Shown here piece after piece: positions 16,242 to 25,079 of a stretch of 55,720 nt of DNA; position 1 is the stretch's first letter, and every line of letters starts with the position of its first letter. The position numbers were made by a program, and so were the translations under genes. The stretch is from assembly GCA_003244105.1 (NCBI GenBank), contig QHBK01000007.1, positions 1 to 55,720 on the forward strand, written 5' to 3'. The notes beneath the pieces are model-generated. The model was not told the origin of the DNA. It did no database searches and saw nothing but the letters and a program-made list of their open reading frames with translations. This DNA comes from Candidatus Eremiobacter antarcticus (lineage in GTDB: Bacteria > Vulcanimicrobiota > Vulcanimicrobiia > Eremiobacterales > Eremiobacteraceae).

Positions 16242-16734
16242 ATGGATGCCATGAGTGCCGCGCAAAGACCGACGCTCCTGACGCTTGCCGGGAACGAAGC
16301 AGAGATGGAATATGCTGCCGGCAATTCCGATCGGGCGATTGCAGTTGCACGCGAGGCGGTGAAAACCGCTAAGGCCAACGGCATTCAGTTGCACACGGGA
16401 GGTTGCTGCTATTGCAAGCGACGCGCTAATCGAGTACCTGAGGGCGCGCGACGAAGTCATGCTTGCGGCAATGATCGAGCACCTTGGCATGATGATGGGA
16501 CTGCAACAACGGTTTCGCCTCGCGGCGCTGCTCTTAGGCTATGCGAAAGCCGGTTATGAATCGACCGGTTCGTTGATGGAATTCACGGAGCAATCCGAAC
16601 ACGACCGTTTGATGGAATTGCTGCAGCGCGAACTTGATCCTGATCAACTGGCTTCGGCAATCGCTGAGGGCCGTGCGCTTGATGACGAGCAGGCGGTCGC
16701 CGAAGCCCGGGCCGCACTGCATCCCGTCAGTTAA
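16242..16734 (+). pseudogene. 3' remnant of a STAND-TPR (cyclase-type) gene, frameshifted
   Basis: Two open frames join into one homologous stretch: PTLLTLAGNEAEMEYAAGNSDRAIAVAREAV in one frame, then after about 16397 EVAAIASDALIEYLRARDEV and MIEHLGMMMGLQQRFRLAALLLGYAKAGYE in the next. Together they match the C-terminal TPR section of the cyclase-STAND proteins at 18048, 30983 and 35408 (compare LLGFADASFDALDYTREYTEQQEYERV and final EERAVSEA). The cyclase and ATPase parts are absent, so this is the broken tail of a fourth family member. Confidence 0.65.
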
Positions 16735-16809
16735 GCTCGGGGCTTAGGTGCCTCGGAACTAGCTCTCTAACGGCATTGGGACGTTAGGCGAAGAAACTTC
16801 GGCTGGCGC

Positions 16810-18012
16810 ATGACGACGGTATCGTTTTCGGGGCTTTTCGTCATTGCAGCGGTCGCGTTTCTTGCGCCGCTGCTGCTCGGCTTGGCGCCGCGGCTACGGG
16901 TGCCGGCCGTAGTCTTGGAAATCGTCGTTGGAATCGTCATCGGCCCATCGGTATTGGGCTGGGTTCACATCGATCTTCCCATCGCGGTTCTTTCAATGCT
17001 CGGCCTCGCTTTTTTGCTCTTCCTCGCGGGCCTTGAGATCGACGTCGAGTGCTTGCAAGGCGCTGCACTGCGGCTGGCGTCGACCAGTTTGGCGCTGTCC
17101 TTCGCCCTCGGGTTGGCCGTCGGCTACCTAGCTTTTGCTGCCGGGCTCGTAAAGGCGCCGCTCTTTCTCGCGATCGTCTTGCTTGCCACGTCGCTTGGGC
17201 TGCTGGTACCCGTTCTCAAAGATGCCGGGCAGACGCAGACCAAGTTCGGCCAGTTCGTTATCGCTGCCGCATCGCTGGCGGACTTCGCAGCCGTCCTGCT
17301 GCTCTCTTTATTGTTCTCGCGCGAAAGCGGATCGCTGTTCGCCAAGGTTCTTCTTCTGTTTGGTTTCGCGCTCTCGGTAGCGCTGATCGCAGTCACTATC
17401 GCACGAGCCGAACGATTCTCTTGGCTATCGAACGCGCTCAACCGGCTACAAGACACGACGGCGCAGATCCGCGTGCGCGGAGCGGTCGTGCTGCTGATCG
17501 GCCTCGTGGCGCTGGCGGCTCATTTCGGCGTCGAACTGCTTCTGGCGGCTTTCATGGCCGGAACGGTTCTTTCGCTGGTCGACCGTGATGAGATGATGTC
17601 GCATCCGCAGTTTCGCACGAAGCTGCAAGCGATCGGCTACGGTTTCCTGATCCCGATATTTTTCATAGCAAGCGGCGTGCAATTCGACTTGGGCTCGCTG
17701 CTTGCGGCGCCGGCCAGCTTGCTGAAAGTGCCGGTATTCCTCGTCGCAATGCTCGTCGTGCGTGGTTTGCCTGCTATCCTTTACGTCCGGTATCTGGGAG
17801 CGCGCCTTGCATTGGTCGCCGGCATTTTGAAAGCGACATCATTGCCGTTCATCGTCGTGGGCACGCAAATCGGCCTGGCGCTGGGGGTTATTCAGCATTC
17901 GACCGCCGCGGCGTTTGTCGCCGCCGGTCTCATTTCCGTATTGGTATTTCCAGCGGTCGGCTTGGCGTTGAGTCGCGGCCGTACGCCGGCGGTGAGTGCG
18001 GACGCTGCCTAG
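16810..18012 (+). CDS. Cation:proton antiporter (CPA2, KefB/Na+-H+ exchanger type)
   Basis: 400 residues with about 12 hydrophobic segments. Recognisable parts are the N-terminal FLAPLLLGLAPRLRVPAVVLEIVVGIVIGPSVLGW, FLLFLAGLEIDV, the LLATSLGLLVPVLKDAG segment and the GYGFLIPIFFIASGVQFD segment typical of the Na_H_Exchanger domain. No C-terminal TrkA-N or USP domain is attached, unlike KefB/KefC. It moves Na+ or K+ against protons across the inner membrane. The cyclase-STAND gene begins 35 bp downstream and may be cotranscribed. Confidence 0.9.
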   Translation: MTTVSFSGLFVIAAVAFLAPLLLGLAPRLRVPAVVLEIVVGIVIGPSVLGWVHIDLPIAVLSMLGLAFLLFLAGLEIDVECLQGAALRLASTSLALSFALGLAVGYLAFAAGLVKAPLFLAIVLLATSLGLLVPVLKDAGQTQTKFGQFVIAAASLADFAAVLLLSLLFSRESGSLFAKVLLLFGFALSVALIAVTIARAERFSWLSNALNRLQDTTAQIRVRGAVVLLIGLVALAAHFGVELLLAAFMAGTVLSLVDRDEMMSHPQFRTKLQAIGYGFLIPIFFIASGVQFDLGSLLAAPASLLKVPVFLVAMLVVRGLPAILYVRYLGARLALVAGILKATSLPFIVVGTQIGLALGVIQHSTAAAFVAAGLISVLVFPAVGLALSRGRTPAVSADAA

Positions 18013-18047
18013 GGCCTAACAGACGAACGGCCGAAAGTTCAAGTTCA

Positions 18048-20831
18048 ATGCCGCGCGCGATGAAAGTCAAAGACGGGCTGGCCAAGCCCACGTCGATGCC
18101 AACGGGCACCGTGACATTTCTTTTCACCGACATCGAGGGCAGCACCCAGCGTTGGGAAGCGCACAGAGCCGAAATGGAGCAGGCGGTCGCGCACCACGAT
18201 AAGCTCCTGCGCACGGCGATGACCAAGCACAACGGCTTTGTGTTCAAAACCGTCGGCGACGCATTTTGCGTCGCCTTCAACCATCCGCAGGACGCAGTGG
18301 CGGCTGCAATTGGCGTGCAACGCGCCCTACAATCGAAAGATTTTAGTTCTGTCGATGGTTTGCGCGCGCGCATGGCGATCCATACCGGCACGGCACACGA
18401 GCGAGATGCGGACTACTTCGGGCCGACGGTCAATCGCGTCGCGCGCCTGCTTGCGATCGGTCACGGCGGCCAAGTACTCGTTTCAGGCACCGCTACCGAT
18501 TTGTTGCAAGGATCTTTGCCTGAACACACGAGCCTGCGCGACCTTGGGCAGCATCAGTTGCGCGATCTCGCCTTCCCAGAACAAGTCTATCAACTGGTCA
18601 ATCCGGAGTTTGCCGAGATTTTTCCGCCGCTGCGCTCGCTGGACGCGCTGCCCAACAATCTTCCGCGTCAGGCGACGGCCTTCATCGGCCGGGAAGAGGA
18701 ATTGGCCGACATCAAGACACTGCTGGACAAGTCTCAAATTGTGACGCTTCTAGGTACTGGAGGCGTCGGAAAGACTAGAACGGCGCTGCAAGTGGGAGCC
18801 GATCTGCTCGACGGCTCCGGCGACGGAGTCTGGTTTGTCGATCTAGCGCAGGTCACCACGGCGGATTACGTAGTTGCAGCGGTCGCTTCGATCTTCAAAA
18901 TTCAGGCGCAACCAAATCGAGAATTGCTTGACGATCTGTGCGCCCATTTGAAGAATAAACGCTTGTTGCTTATCCTGGATAACTGCGAGCACGTGGTGGC
19001 AGCGGCCGCGCGCGTTGTTACGGCGATCGTCAAAGACTGCCCGCGGGTTGCGGTGCTGGCTACCAGCCGCGAAGGTCTCAACGTCCACGGCGAGCAGGTG
19101 TACCGGATGCCATCCTTGTCCGTGCCTGCTCCAACAAGTGCGTTGTCCGCTACGGAGGCGATCACGCATGGAGCGATTGCGCTGTTCGTCGCTCGCGCCT
19201 CGGCGCTCGACGCGCAATTCAGCTTCACCGATGACAAAGCGCCGATCGTCGCAGATATCTGCAGGCGATTGGATGGCATCGCGCTCGCGATCGAACTGGC
19301 CGCCGCCCGCGTGACGATTCTCAATCTCAAACAGCTGTCGCAACGCCTGGACGAACGATTCCGCCTGCTGACCGGGGGCGATCGCACGGCGCTGCCGCGG
19401 CAGCAGACGATGCGAGCCGCCATCGACTGGAGCTACGAGCTGCTGTCGGACGACGAACGGACAATCTTCCGCCGGCTTTCCATCTTCCAAGGTGGTTGGA
19501 CGCTCGAGGCGTTGGGCGACATCTGCTCCGACGATGTGTTGGATGAATTCGCGATATTTGACATCCTCTCGTCGCTTGTCAACAAATCGCTCGTCACCGT
19601 TGAGTTCGACGCGGAGAAGCAACGCTACCGATTGCTGGAATCTTTGCGACAGTACGGCCTCGAGCGCTTGCGCAAGCAAGGTGAATTTGGCGCGGTAGCG
19701 CGTCGCCATGCGCGATACTACGCAGAGTACTCGCAGCAAGCGGCCGACAAATGGCAAGTGATCCCCGACGTTGCGTGGATCGACTTCATCGAAGACGAAC
19801 TCGAGAACCTGCGCGTCGCTTTGCAATGGTGCTTAGATCAGGGGAATGATCCGCATCTTGGCGCCCAAATCGCTGAACATCTGTGGGCCTATTGGTTTGG
19901 GCGCTCTGTGCAAGAAGGCCGCCGCTGGCTTCAGCTGGCTCGCGCAAGCGTCACACCGGAGGGCGATCCTGCGTTGAGCGTGGCTATTGATCTAGCGCTA
20001 TCGCGTGTGCTGATAAACATCTCATGGTCGGCAACGCAAGCCGCATGTGAACGGGCGCTGGCCGGCGCACGCGCACTCGACGAGCCGCGCCTACTCGCTC
20101 GAGCCCTTTACTATACCGGCGAGGCACACGTTTTTGCAAACCGGCTCGAGGAGGCAGAGGCACCGCTCGTCGAGGCCCGAGATCTGGCGCGGCAGCTGGG
20201 AGACCACTATCGCGAAGCCGCGGCAATGCAAATGCTGGGCAGACTGTATGCGCAACAAAAGCGGTTCGTCGCTGCCCGCGAACACATGGCCGCCTCCATG
20301 CGCTTCTATGAGAAGCGTGGAGCCGATCGCAACCGCGCGATAGCATTGATGAATTTAGCCGGGTTAGAACGGGCGGCCGGCGAGGCTCCACGCGCCATCG
20401 TGCTCGGTCGTGAAGCAGTCGAAATGGCTCGGACCCTGCGCGACGGTACGCTCGAGACGATCGCGTTGTCGTCGATAGCCGTGTGCCTTCTCTTAGCAGG
20501 GCGTTACGAGGAAGCAAGGACGAGTGCTCGCGCCGCGATCGAGTTTATCCGCAATAGCCGAATCGGCTCCGAGTTTTACCCAGCTTTACAGTCGTGCGTT
20601 GCCTTTGCCACCCGCGATCAAAAGTTTGAAACGGCGGCCCGGATTTTCGGATACGCTCAGCAAGCCAGCTCTGACCGATTGCCGGAAAATGCATTCCTTG
20701 GCCTCGATGCTGCCTGGCTGCTTCAGCCGCTGCGTGAAAAGCTCGCTGAGGAACGACTTCAATCTTTAATGGCGGAAGGCGCAGCCTGGTCGGAAGAACA
20801 GGGGCTAGAGGAAGCGTTTTTAGTTTGTTAG
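18048..20831 (+). CDS. Class III nucleotide cyclase - STAND ATPase - TPR protein
   Basis: 927 residues. Residues ~20-185: class III cyclase with metal Asp in FLFTDIEGST and VGDAFC, the Lys of FKTVGD and the DYFGPTVNRVARL segment that supplies Asn and Arg, so it looks active. Residues ~215-480: STAND/NB-ARC-like ATPase with P-loop GTGGVGKTR (~238), Walker B LLLILDNCEH (~306) and LATSREGLNVHGEQVYRMPSL. The rest (~560-927) is helical repeats (TPR). The build resembles mycobacterial Rv0386/Rv1358-type proteins, but I see no C-terminal LuxR helix-turn-helix. Predicted cytoplasmic signalling protein; ligand unknown. It is the one intact family member here without a neighbouring lipoprotein partner. 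Confidence 0.88.
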   Translation: MPRAMKVKDGLAKPTSMPTGTVTFLFTDIEGSTQRWEAHRAEMEQAVAHHDKLLRTAMTKHNGFVFKTVGDAFCVAFNHPQDAVAAAIGVQRALQSKDFSSVDGLRARMAIHTGTAHERDADYFGPTVNRVARLLAIGHGGQVLVSGTATDLLQGSLPEHTSLRDLGQHQLRDLAFPEQVYQLVNPEFAEIFPPLRSLDALPNNLPRQATAFIGREEELADIKTLLDKSQIVTLLGTGGVGKTRTALQVGADLLDGSGDGVWFVDLAQVTTADYVVAAVASIFKIQAQPNRELLDDLCAHLKNKRLLLILDNCEHVVAAAARVVTAIVKDCPRVAVLATSREGLNVHGEQVYRMPSLSVPAPTSALSATEAITHGAIALFVARASALDAQFSFTDDKAPIVADICRRLDGIALAIELAAARVTILNLKQLSQRLDERFRLLTGGDRTALPRQQTMRAAIDWSYELLSDDERTIFRRLSIFQGGWTLEALGDICSDDVLDEFAIFDILSSLVNKSLVTVEFDAEKQRYRLLESLRQYGLERLRKQGEFGAVARRHARYYAEYSQQAADKWQVIPDVAWIDFIEDELENLRVALQWCLDQGNDPHLGAQIAEHLWAYWFGRSVQEGRRWLQLARASVTPEGDPALSVAIDLALSRVLINISWSATQAACERALAGARALDEPRLLARALYYTGEAHVFANRLEEAEAPLVEARDLARQLGDHYREAAAMQMLGRLYAQQKRFVAAREHMAASMRFYEKRGADRNRAIALMNLAGLERAAGEAPRAIVLGREAVEMARTLRDGTLETIALSSIAVCLLLAGRYEEARTSARAAIEFIRNSRIGSEFYPALQSCVAFATRDQKFETAARIFGYAQQASSDRLPENAFLGLDAAWLLQPLREKLAEERLQSLMAEGAAWSEEQGLEEAFLVC

Positions 20832-20877
20832 CCGACCCGGCCGTAACGATAACAAATTGATTCTACAATCAGCCCGT

Positions 20878-21291
20878 TCACGCTAGAGCACTGAGCTGAG
20901 CCTCCAGGTCTTTCGTAGGAGCGTTCGTGCTGGCGGCGATTCTCAGCAGCAGTTGCTCTTGCAGCTCTTGGTGGTGAAGCAGCGCGCGTATCCATTCGTG
21001 GTCTAGTTCTGCCCGGGTCTCCGCATGCTCCCCTGACTGACGTTGGGCAACCGAAATCACGAAGAGCAGCGTCAGTTGAATGACGTTCGAAATCGTCAGC
21101 AGGAAGATAAAAGGGAATGGGTCGCGCCTGGTCAGCTGCCCCGCAGTGATCCAAACCAACTGAGCGACGATGACAATGGCAAGCGCCACCGGCGCGCCGG
21201 TGGAGTCCGCTATTCGCTTGCAAAAGCGTTCCACCGGACTGAGGCTTGCGTCGTGCACCTGATTAGCATTAAGGACTTGGGAATGATGCAT
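20878..21291 (-). CDS. DUF1003-like small membrane protein
   Basis: 137 residues. Two membrane segments (PVALAIVIVAQLVWITAG and FPFIFLLTISNVIQLTLLFVISVAQ) joined by TRRDPF, followed by a charged helical tail (HAETRAELDHEWIRALLHHQELQEQLLLRIA). The W...DPFPF-LL...Q+ layout is that of DUF1003 or the related low-affinity iron permease-like family; function is not known. GGAG lies 9 nt upstream of the ATG. It is convergent with the cyclase gene at 18048. Confidence 0.7.
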   Translation of the reverse strand: MHHSQVLNANQVHDASLSPVERFCKRIADSTGAPVALAIVIVAQLVWITAGQLTRRDPFPFIFLLTISNVIQLTLLFVISVAQRQSGEHAETRAELDHEWIRALLHHQELQEQLLLRIAASTNAPTKDLEAQLSALA

Positions 21292-21733
21292 CGTTGTCTA
21301 CTCCATTATGACAGGTTCGGACCGGCCCATAGCGCGTTGGATCGTCTCGAACATCTTACGAGTTGCGCTTGAAACTCATCCTGCTTGCCCATGGCGTGGG
21401 GACGCCGCCGGTCTTTCCGCGCTGTTGAAACAGCGGTCGCTCACTCATCGCCACCCAACAGGTCAGCGGGCTGCTCGTATTCGGGAAATCTGCGGTTGCG
21501 ATCCACAATCCGGACGGTGCCCATGCTACGTTTTTGTATCAACCAACTTTCGGGTCTGCTTGCCGACGAACTGGGAGCACTATTTGCCAGGGCATTGGGT
21601 CACCGCGCTCGCGGCCAGACGAGCAAAAAGAAGGCCATTTCTTCTCGGTTGAACGGTCAAACGGGCGGCCGTCCTAAGAAAAAAGCGGCAGGTTAGGGCT
21701 GGCCGCCGCAATTCTCGCCCACGGTTTCAGTTG
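21292..21733. other. Gene-poor stretch with a possible decayed small gene
   Basis: About 440 bp with no clear intact gene. A plus-strand frame (21385-21696) ends RGQTSKKKAISSRLNGQTGGRPKKKAAG, a basic tail much like that of the DUF2442 protein at 11331, while its first half looks non-coding; another frame over 21466-21560 reads LLVFGKSAVAIHNPDGAHATF, which looks more like protein. Together this suggests the end of a small gene broken by a frameshift. No RNA gene seen. Confidence 0.35.
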
Positions 21734-24355
21734 TTATTGCTTCACAGGGAAGAGCTGCCGCGCGTCCAGCGGTCGAGACACAACGTCCTGCAAGCTTTCC
21801 AGATGTGCGCGCGTGAGCCGGTCGAGATGCGGACGGCTCAATGCAACCTTGGTATCCTGACGCAAAGACTTGAGCTCCGCGCGTGCGAGCGACTGCGCGT
21901 CGAAGGGCGTATCCGGGGTAGGCGTGAGCCAGAGGCGCGCGAGCATGCGCGCGTACCACTGCTGCAGCGAACGGTGCACTTCGCCTATGCCCGTGAGCTT
22001 TGGATCGCGCAAGTCGCCGTAGACCGATGCCTGCGTCCAGTCGAACAAGTCGGTGAGACTCATGGTGACGCCGGGCTTGGATTTCAAGGATAGATCGTTC
22101 AGGCGCTCCAGCATCAACGGCTGAAACATGCGCGCGAGTTGGCGCCTTTGCGCGGTCTCGGCCATCTCCGCAACCGGAAGATCGTGGCGCGGCTGCTGCT
22201 GGTACGCCCAACTCCCACCTTGCAGCGACTCCCACTCGCTGTAGACGAGACGGTTCAGCGTCTTGGGCGAGAACTGCCAGGCCCGATCCGAGAACACGTA
22301 CTTGTCGAGGATGCCGAACGCGCGCTGCTCGCGCGCCCGCGGCACCGACACAAGCGGCGGGCTCGCTTTCGGATCGCCCGCATGGGAGCGCGACAAGTAC
22401 TCACCACCGATGTAGTGCTCCGGTTGGGTTGCCGCCAGCTGCCATTGGCCGAACACAAAACCGAAGGCCGTGCGTTCGTCATCATAGCTGTGACCCGGTT
22501 TGGGCCAGCGCTTGTCGATGGTCGACATGAGATCGTGCACCAGCTTCAGCTGCGTTTCATCCCATGCCAGCGGATCGTTGGTGAAATCGAATTGCGCCAC
22601 GCGCGGGTCGATGGCGTGCGCGCTCGGGTAGTCGACATCTTCATCGCTTGCAAACCGGTAGAGCGGGTCGGCCCAGTTGCTCGCCCAGCGGGTGAGGGTC
22701 GGGACCTCATCCTGCGGGGTGCGCGCATTGTGGACCGGCGCATAACCCCAGTGGATGGCGTGATAATCATACGGTCCGAGCACCGTCTGCCAGTACGTTC
22801 CTTGCCCGTAGCCCCTCGGCCACAGGTTTAGCCCAGCGTACTCCATGACGGAGGTGGCCACGCCATGCGCAGCCGTGAAGTCTTTGCTCTGAAGCTCTCG
22901 TGCGGTGTACGCGATCGAGCCGATGAAGTTGTGCTGCAGCCCCAAGCCGTGGCCGGCTTCATGCACGATAAACGACTCCATCAGCTGGTCGTTGAATTGC
23001 GCCAAACCTTGGCCCGACAGCGGCCGCCCCATGATGTCCAGCGCGACCTTGCCGAAGCCCGCCTGTTGCTGGCGCATCTCCGCGTAGTGCCGCTCGCGGG
23101 CGACCAGACTGGTTCCCCGTCCGAAGACGGTCGGATCAACTTGATAGATAAATGCCTGATTCGAGTATGCCATGATGTCGGCATCGATGACGACGTTCGT
23201 CCGGAAAATCTGCCCGGTGCGCGGATCGAAGACGGGGTTCTCGGCCGCGTATCCACCGCTGTTCGACTCCGTCAGCCAGACGACGGTGTTGTAACGGATA
23301 TCATCCGCATCCCAGTTCGGGTCGTTAGGCTGATCCTTGACCTGAATCGCGTCGCTGATGCCGATTCTCTCAAAGGCGCGATTCCAGTCCAGTATCCCTC
23401 TGCGCACCGCGTCGCGATATTGCGTCGGAATATTATTCGACAAGTAGTAGACGAGCGGGTGCTTCGCCTGAGACATCGGTTTGGTCGGATCCGACGGCTG
23501 CATGTTCCAGCGCACAACGTAGCGCACGATGCGCGAATCGGCGGGATCCCTCGCGAAGTTGATGTACGCAGCGTCGAAAAAGCCCACGCGGTCGTCTGCC
23601 AGGCGAGGCATGTAGTCGCCGTCGTTCGGCGGCCGAGCGATGTTGTAAGCGACGCGGAATTGGATGCTGCGCGGATCGGGAACGTTGTCCACGACCTTGG
23701 GGTTTTCGTTCGCCCACGTCTGATCCGCGTTGATGATAACGTTGTACGGAAACGCCTTGCTGGGCCCGAACAGCGTGCGATCGGAGTCCAGATGATATGC
23801 TTGGTCCGGGTTGTCCGGCCCCGTGATCTGCTTCAGCTGGTCTTTGAGGTCGTAGATATCGGTGAGCAGAAACGAGGCATCGAAGACGACGCTTGCGGTT
23901 GTCTTGTTCTCCGCGGCGATCGGCGCAACCGCGACCGTGGAGTTTGCAACCGTGCGTTCGATGGCCCGCTGGGCTGCTTCATTCCCAGGGGCGATGAAGT
24001 ACGTGTTCGGCCAGGTGACGACGATCTTGTCGTCGCTTCTCGTGAAGCGGATGATGCGCGCGTAGGAGTTGATGCCGCCCGGTATGCTGTTGTAACCGCC
24101 CAGACCGTTGGTCTGCTCGGCCGTCTGCACGAAGTCTTTGCCCAACTGAGAGGCCGCGATCTCGATGTAGACCTTGCCGTTCTTGCGGATGATGTTGAGC
24201 AAGCCGAACTGCACTTGAGCGTCGTCGATGAACTTGGCGTACGGCGCGGGCCCGGAGTCAGAGTCATCGGCGCGTGCGGCAACCGATGGGAATCCCGCAA
24301 GCCATGCGGCGACGAAGGCCGCGCAGAGCGGCAGAAATGGGCGCAAGCGGTTCAT
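21734..24355 (-). CDS. Secreted zinc-dependent metalloprotease (DUF5117/DUF4953-type)
   Basis: 873 residues from ATG 24355, preceded by GAAGGA at 7-nt spacing; an upstream in-frame extension to 24478 has no good start. Signal peptide: RPFLPLCAAFVAAWLAGFPSVAARA. The N-terminal ~300 residues (LLNIIRKNGKVYIEIAASQLGKDFV ... SIQFRVAYNIA) match the DUF5117/DUF5118 part and the middle holds the zinc site ESFIVHEAGHGLGLQHNF, an extended HExxHxxGxxH motif, within the DUF4953 domain. Catalytic Glu and all three His are present. Works in the periplasm or outside; substrate unknown. Monocistronic and divergent from the CHRD-like gene. Confidence 0.88.
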   Translation of the reverse strand: MNRLRPFLPLCAAFVAAWLAGFPSVAARADDSDSGPAPYAKFIDDAQVQFGLLNIIRKNGKVYIEIAASQLGKDFVQTAEQTNGLGGYNSIPGGINSYARIIRFTRSDDKIVVTWPNTYFIAPGNEAAQRAIERTVANSTVAVAPIAAENKTTASVVFDASFLLTDIYDLKDQLKQITGPDNPDQAYHLDSDRTLFGPSKAFPYNVIINADQTWANENPKVVDNVPDPRSIQFRVAYNIARPPNDGDYMPRLADDRVGFFDAAYINFARDPADSRIVRYVVRWNMQPSDPTKPMSQAKHPLVYYLSNNIPTQYRDAVRRGILDWNRAFERIGISDAIQVKDQPNDPNWDADDIRYNTVVWLTESNSGGYAAENPVFDPRTGQIFRTNVVIDADIMAYSNQAFIYQVDPTVFGRGTSLVARERHYAEMRQQQAGFGKVALDIMGRPLSGQGLAQFNDQLMESFIVHEAGHGLGLQHNFIGSIAYTARELQSKDFTAAHGVATSVMEYAGLNLWPRGYGQGTYWQTVLGPYDYHAIHWGYAPVHNARTPQDEVPTLTRWASNWADPLYRFASDEDVDYPSAHAIDPRVAQFDFTNDPLAWDETQLKLVHDLMSTIDKRWPKPGHSYDDERTAFGFVFGQWQLAATQPEHYIGGEYLSRSHAGDPKASPPLVSVPRAREQRAFGILDKYVFSDRAWQFSPKTLNRLVYSEWESLQGGSWAYQQQPRHDLPVAEMAETAQRRQLARMFQPLMLERLNDLSLKSKPGVTMSLTDLFDWTQASVYGDLRDPKLTGIGEVHRSLQQWYARMLARLWLTPTPDTPFDAQSLARAELKSLRQDTKVALSRPHLDRLTRAHLESLQDVVSRPLDARQLFPVKQ

Positions 24356-24585
24356 CAAAGGTCCTTCATTAGATAGTGGGGACACGAGATCGGCAAGCTG
24401 AAGCCAGCCTCGAAGTTTGGCGACCGCTATGGCTGTGCCTGTGCGGCATGATGCCATCTTGGGCTCTGCAAGCGACAACCTTGCCGCGTGGCAAGCAGAA
24501 ACGGGTTCGAACGCATAGACTATGAAGATTCTGGGAAAGGTCAGATACAGCGGCGGTGCGGCCGCTATCTGGAGGAGGAGTTGTT

Positions 24586-24993
24586 ATGAAATCTGCTTGT
24601 CTTGCGGTGGTCGCCTGCAGCGCTGTCCTTGCATTGACCACCTCGGCGTACGGCTCGCCGCATCGGGATATAACCCTGCGCATGCATTCGCAGCACCGCT
24701 CGGGGGAGTCGGGCACGGCCACGCTCACCGACCTCGGCGGCAATCAGACTCGCGTCGTGATCCACGTGGATAGCGAGAACACCACCGGTGATCAGCCCGC
24801 TCACGTCCACCCGGGTACGTGTAAGCATCTGAATCCCATCCCGCGCTATGTGCTGCACAACGTCGTTCTAGGCCGCTCGAACACCGTCATCGACGCTCCC
24901 ATGAGCAAGCTGCTCGGCGGGCACTGGTCGATCAACGTGCACGAGTCCAAGGACAATCTCAAACGCTACGTCTCCTGCGGCACGATACCATAA
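24586..24993 (+). CDS. Small secreted protein, CHRD/SOD-like beta fold
   Basis: 135 residues from ATG 24586 with a very strong GGAGGAGG site 5 nt upstream. Signal peptide MKSACLAVVACSAVLALTTSAYG. The mature part (RSGESGTATLTDLGGNQTRVVIHV ... QPAHVHPGTCKHLNPIPRYVLHNVVLGRSNTVID ... HWSINVHESKDNLKRYVSCG) has the HVH-G-C layout and two Cys seen in short periplasmic CHRD or Cu/Zn-SOD-like proteins, without the full SOD metal site. Role unknown, perhaps oxidative-stress or metal related. The PatB-type gene follows at once on the same strand. Confidence 0.7.
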   Translation: MKSACLAVVACSAVLALTTSAYGSPHRDITLRMHSQHRSGESGTATLTDLGGNQTRVVIHVDSENTTGDQPAHVHPGTCKHLNPIPRYVLHNVVLGRSNTVIDAPMSKLLGGHWSINVHESKDNLKRYVSCGTIP

Positions 24994-25079
24994 CCGCACG
25001 GAAGACTTCGGCTGCGATCGGCACCGGCGCCCTCACGGACGACGGTGCCTCTTCTTCTCATGAACTTCCGGCGGCGAGC

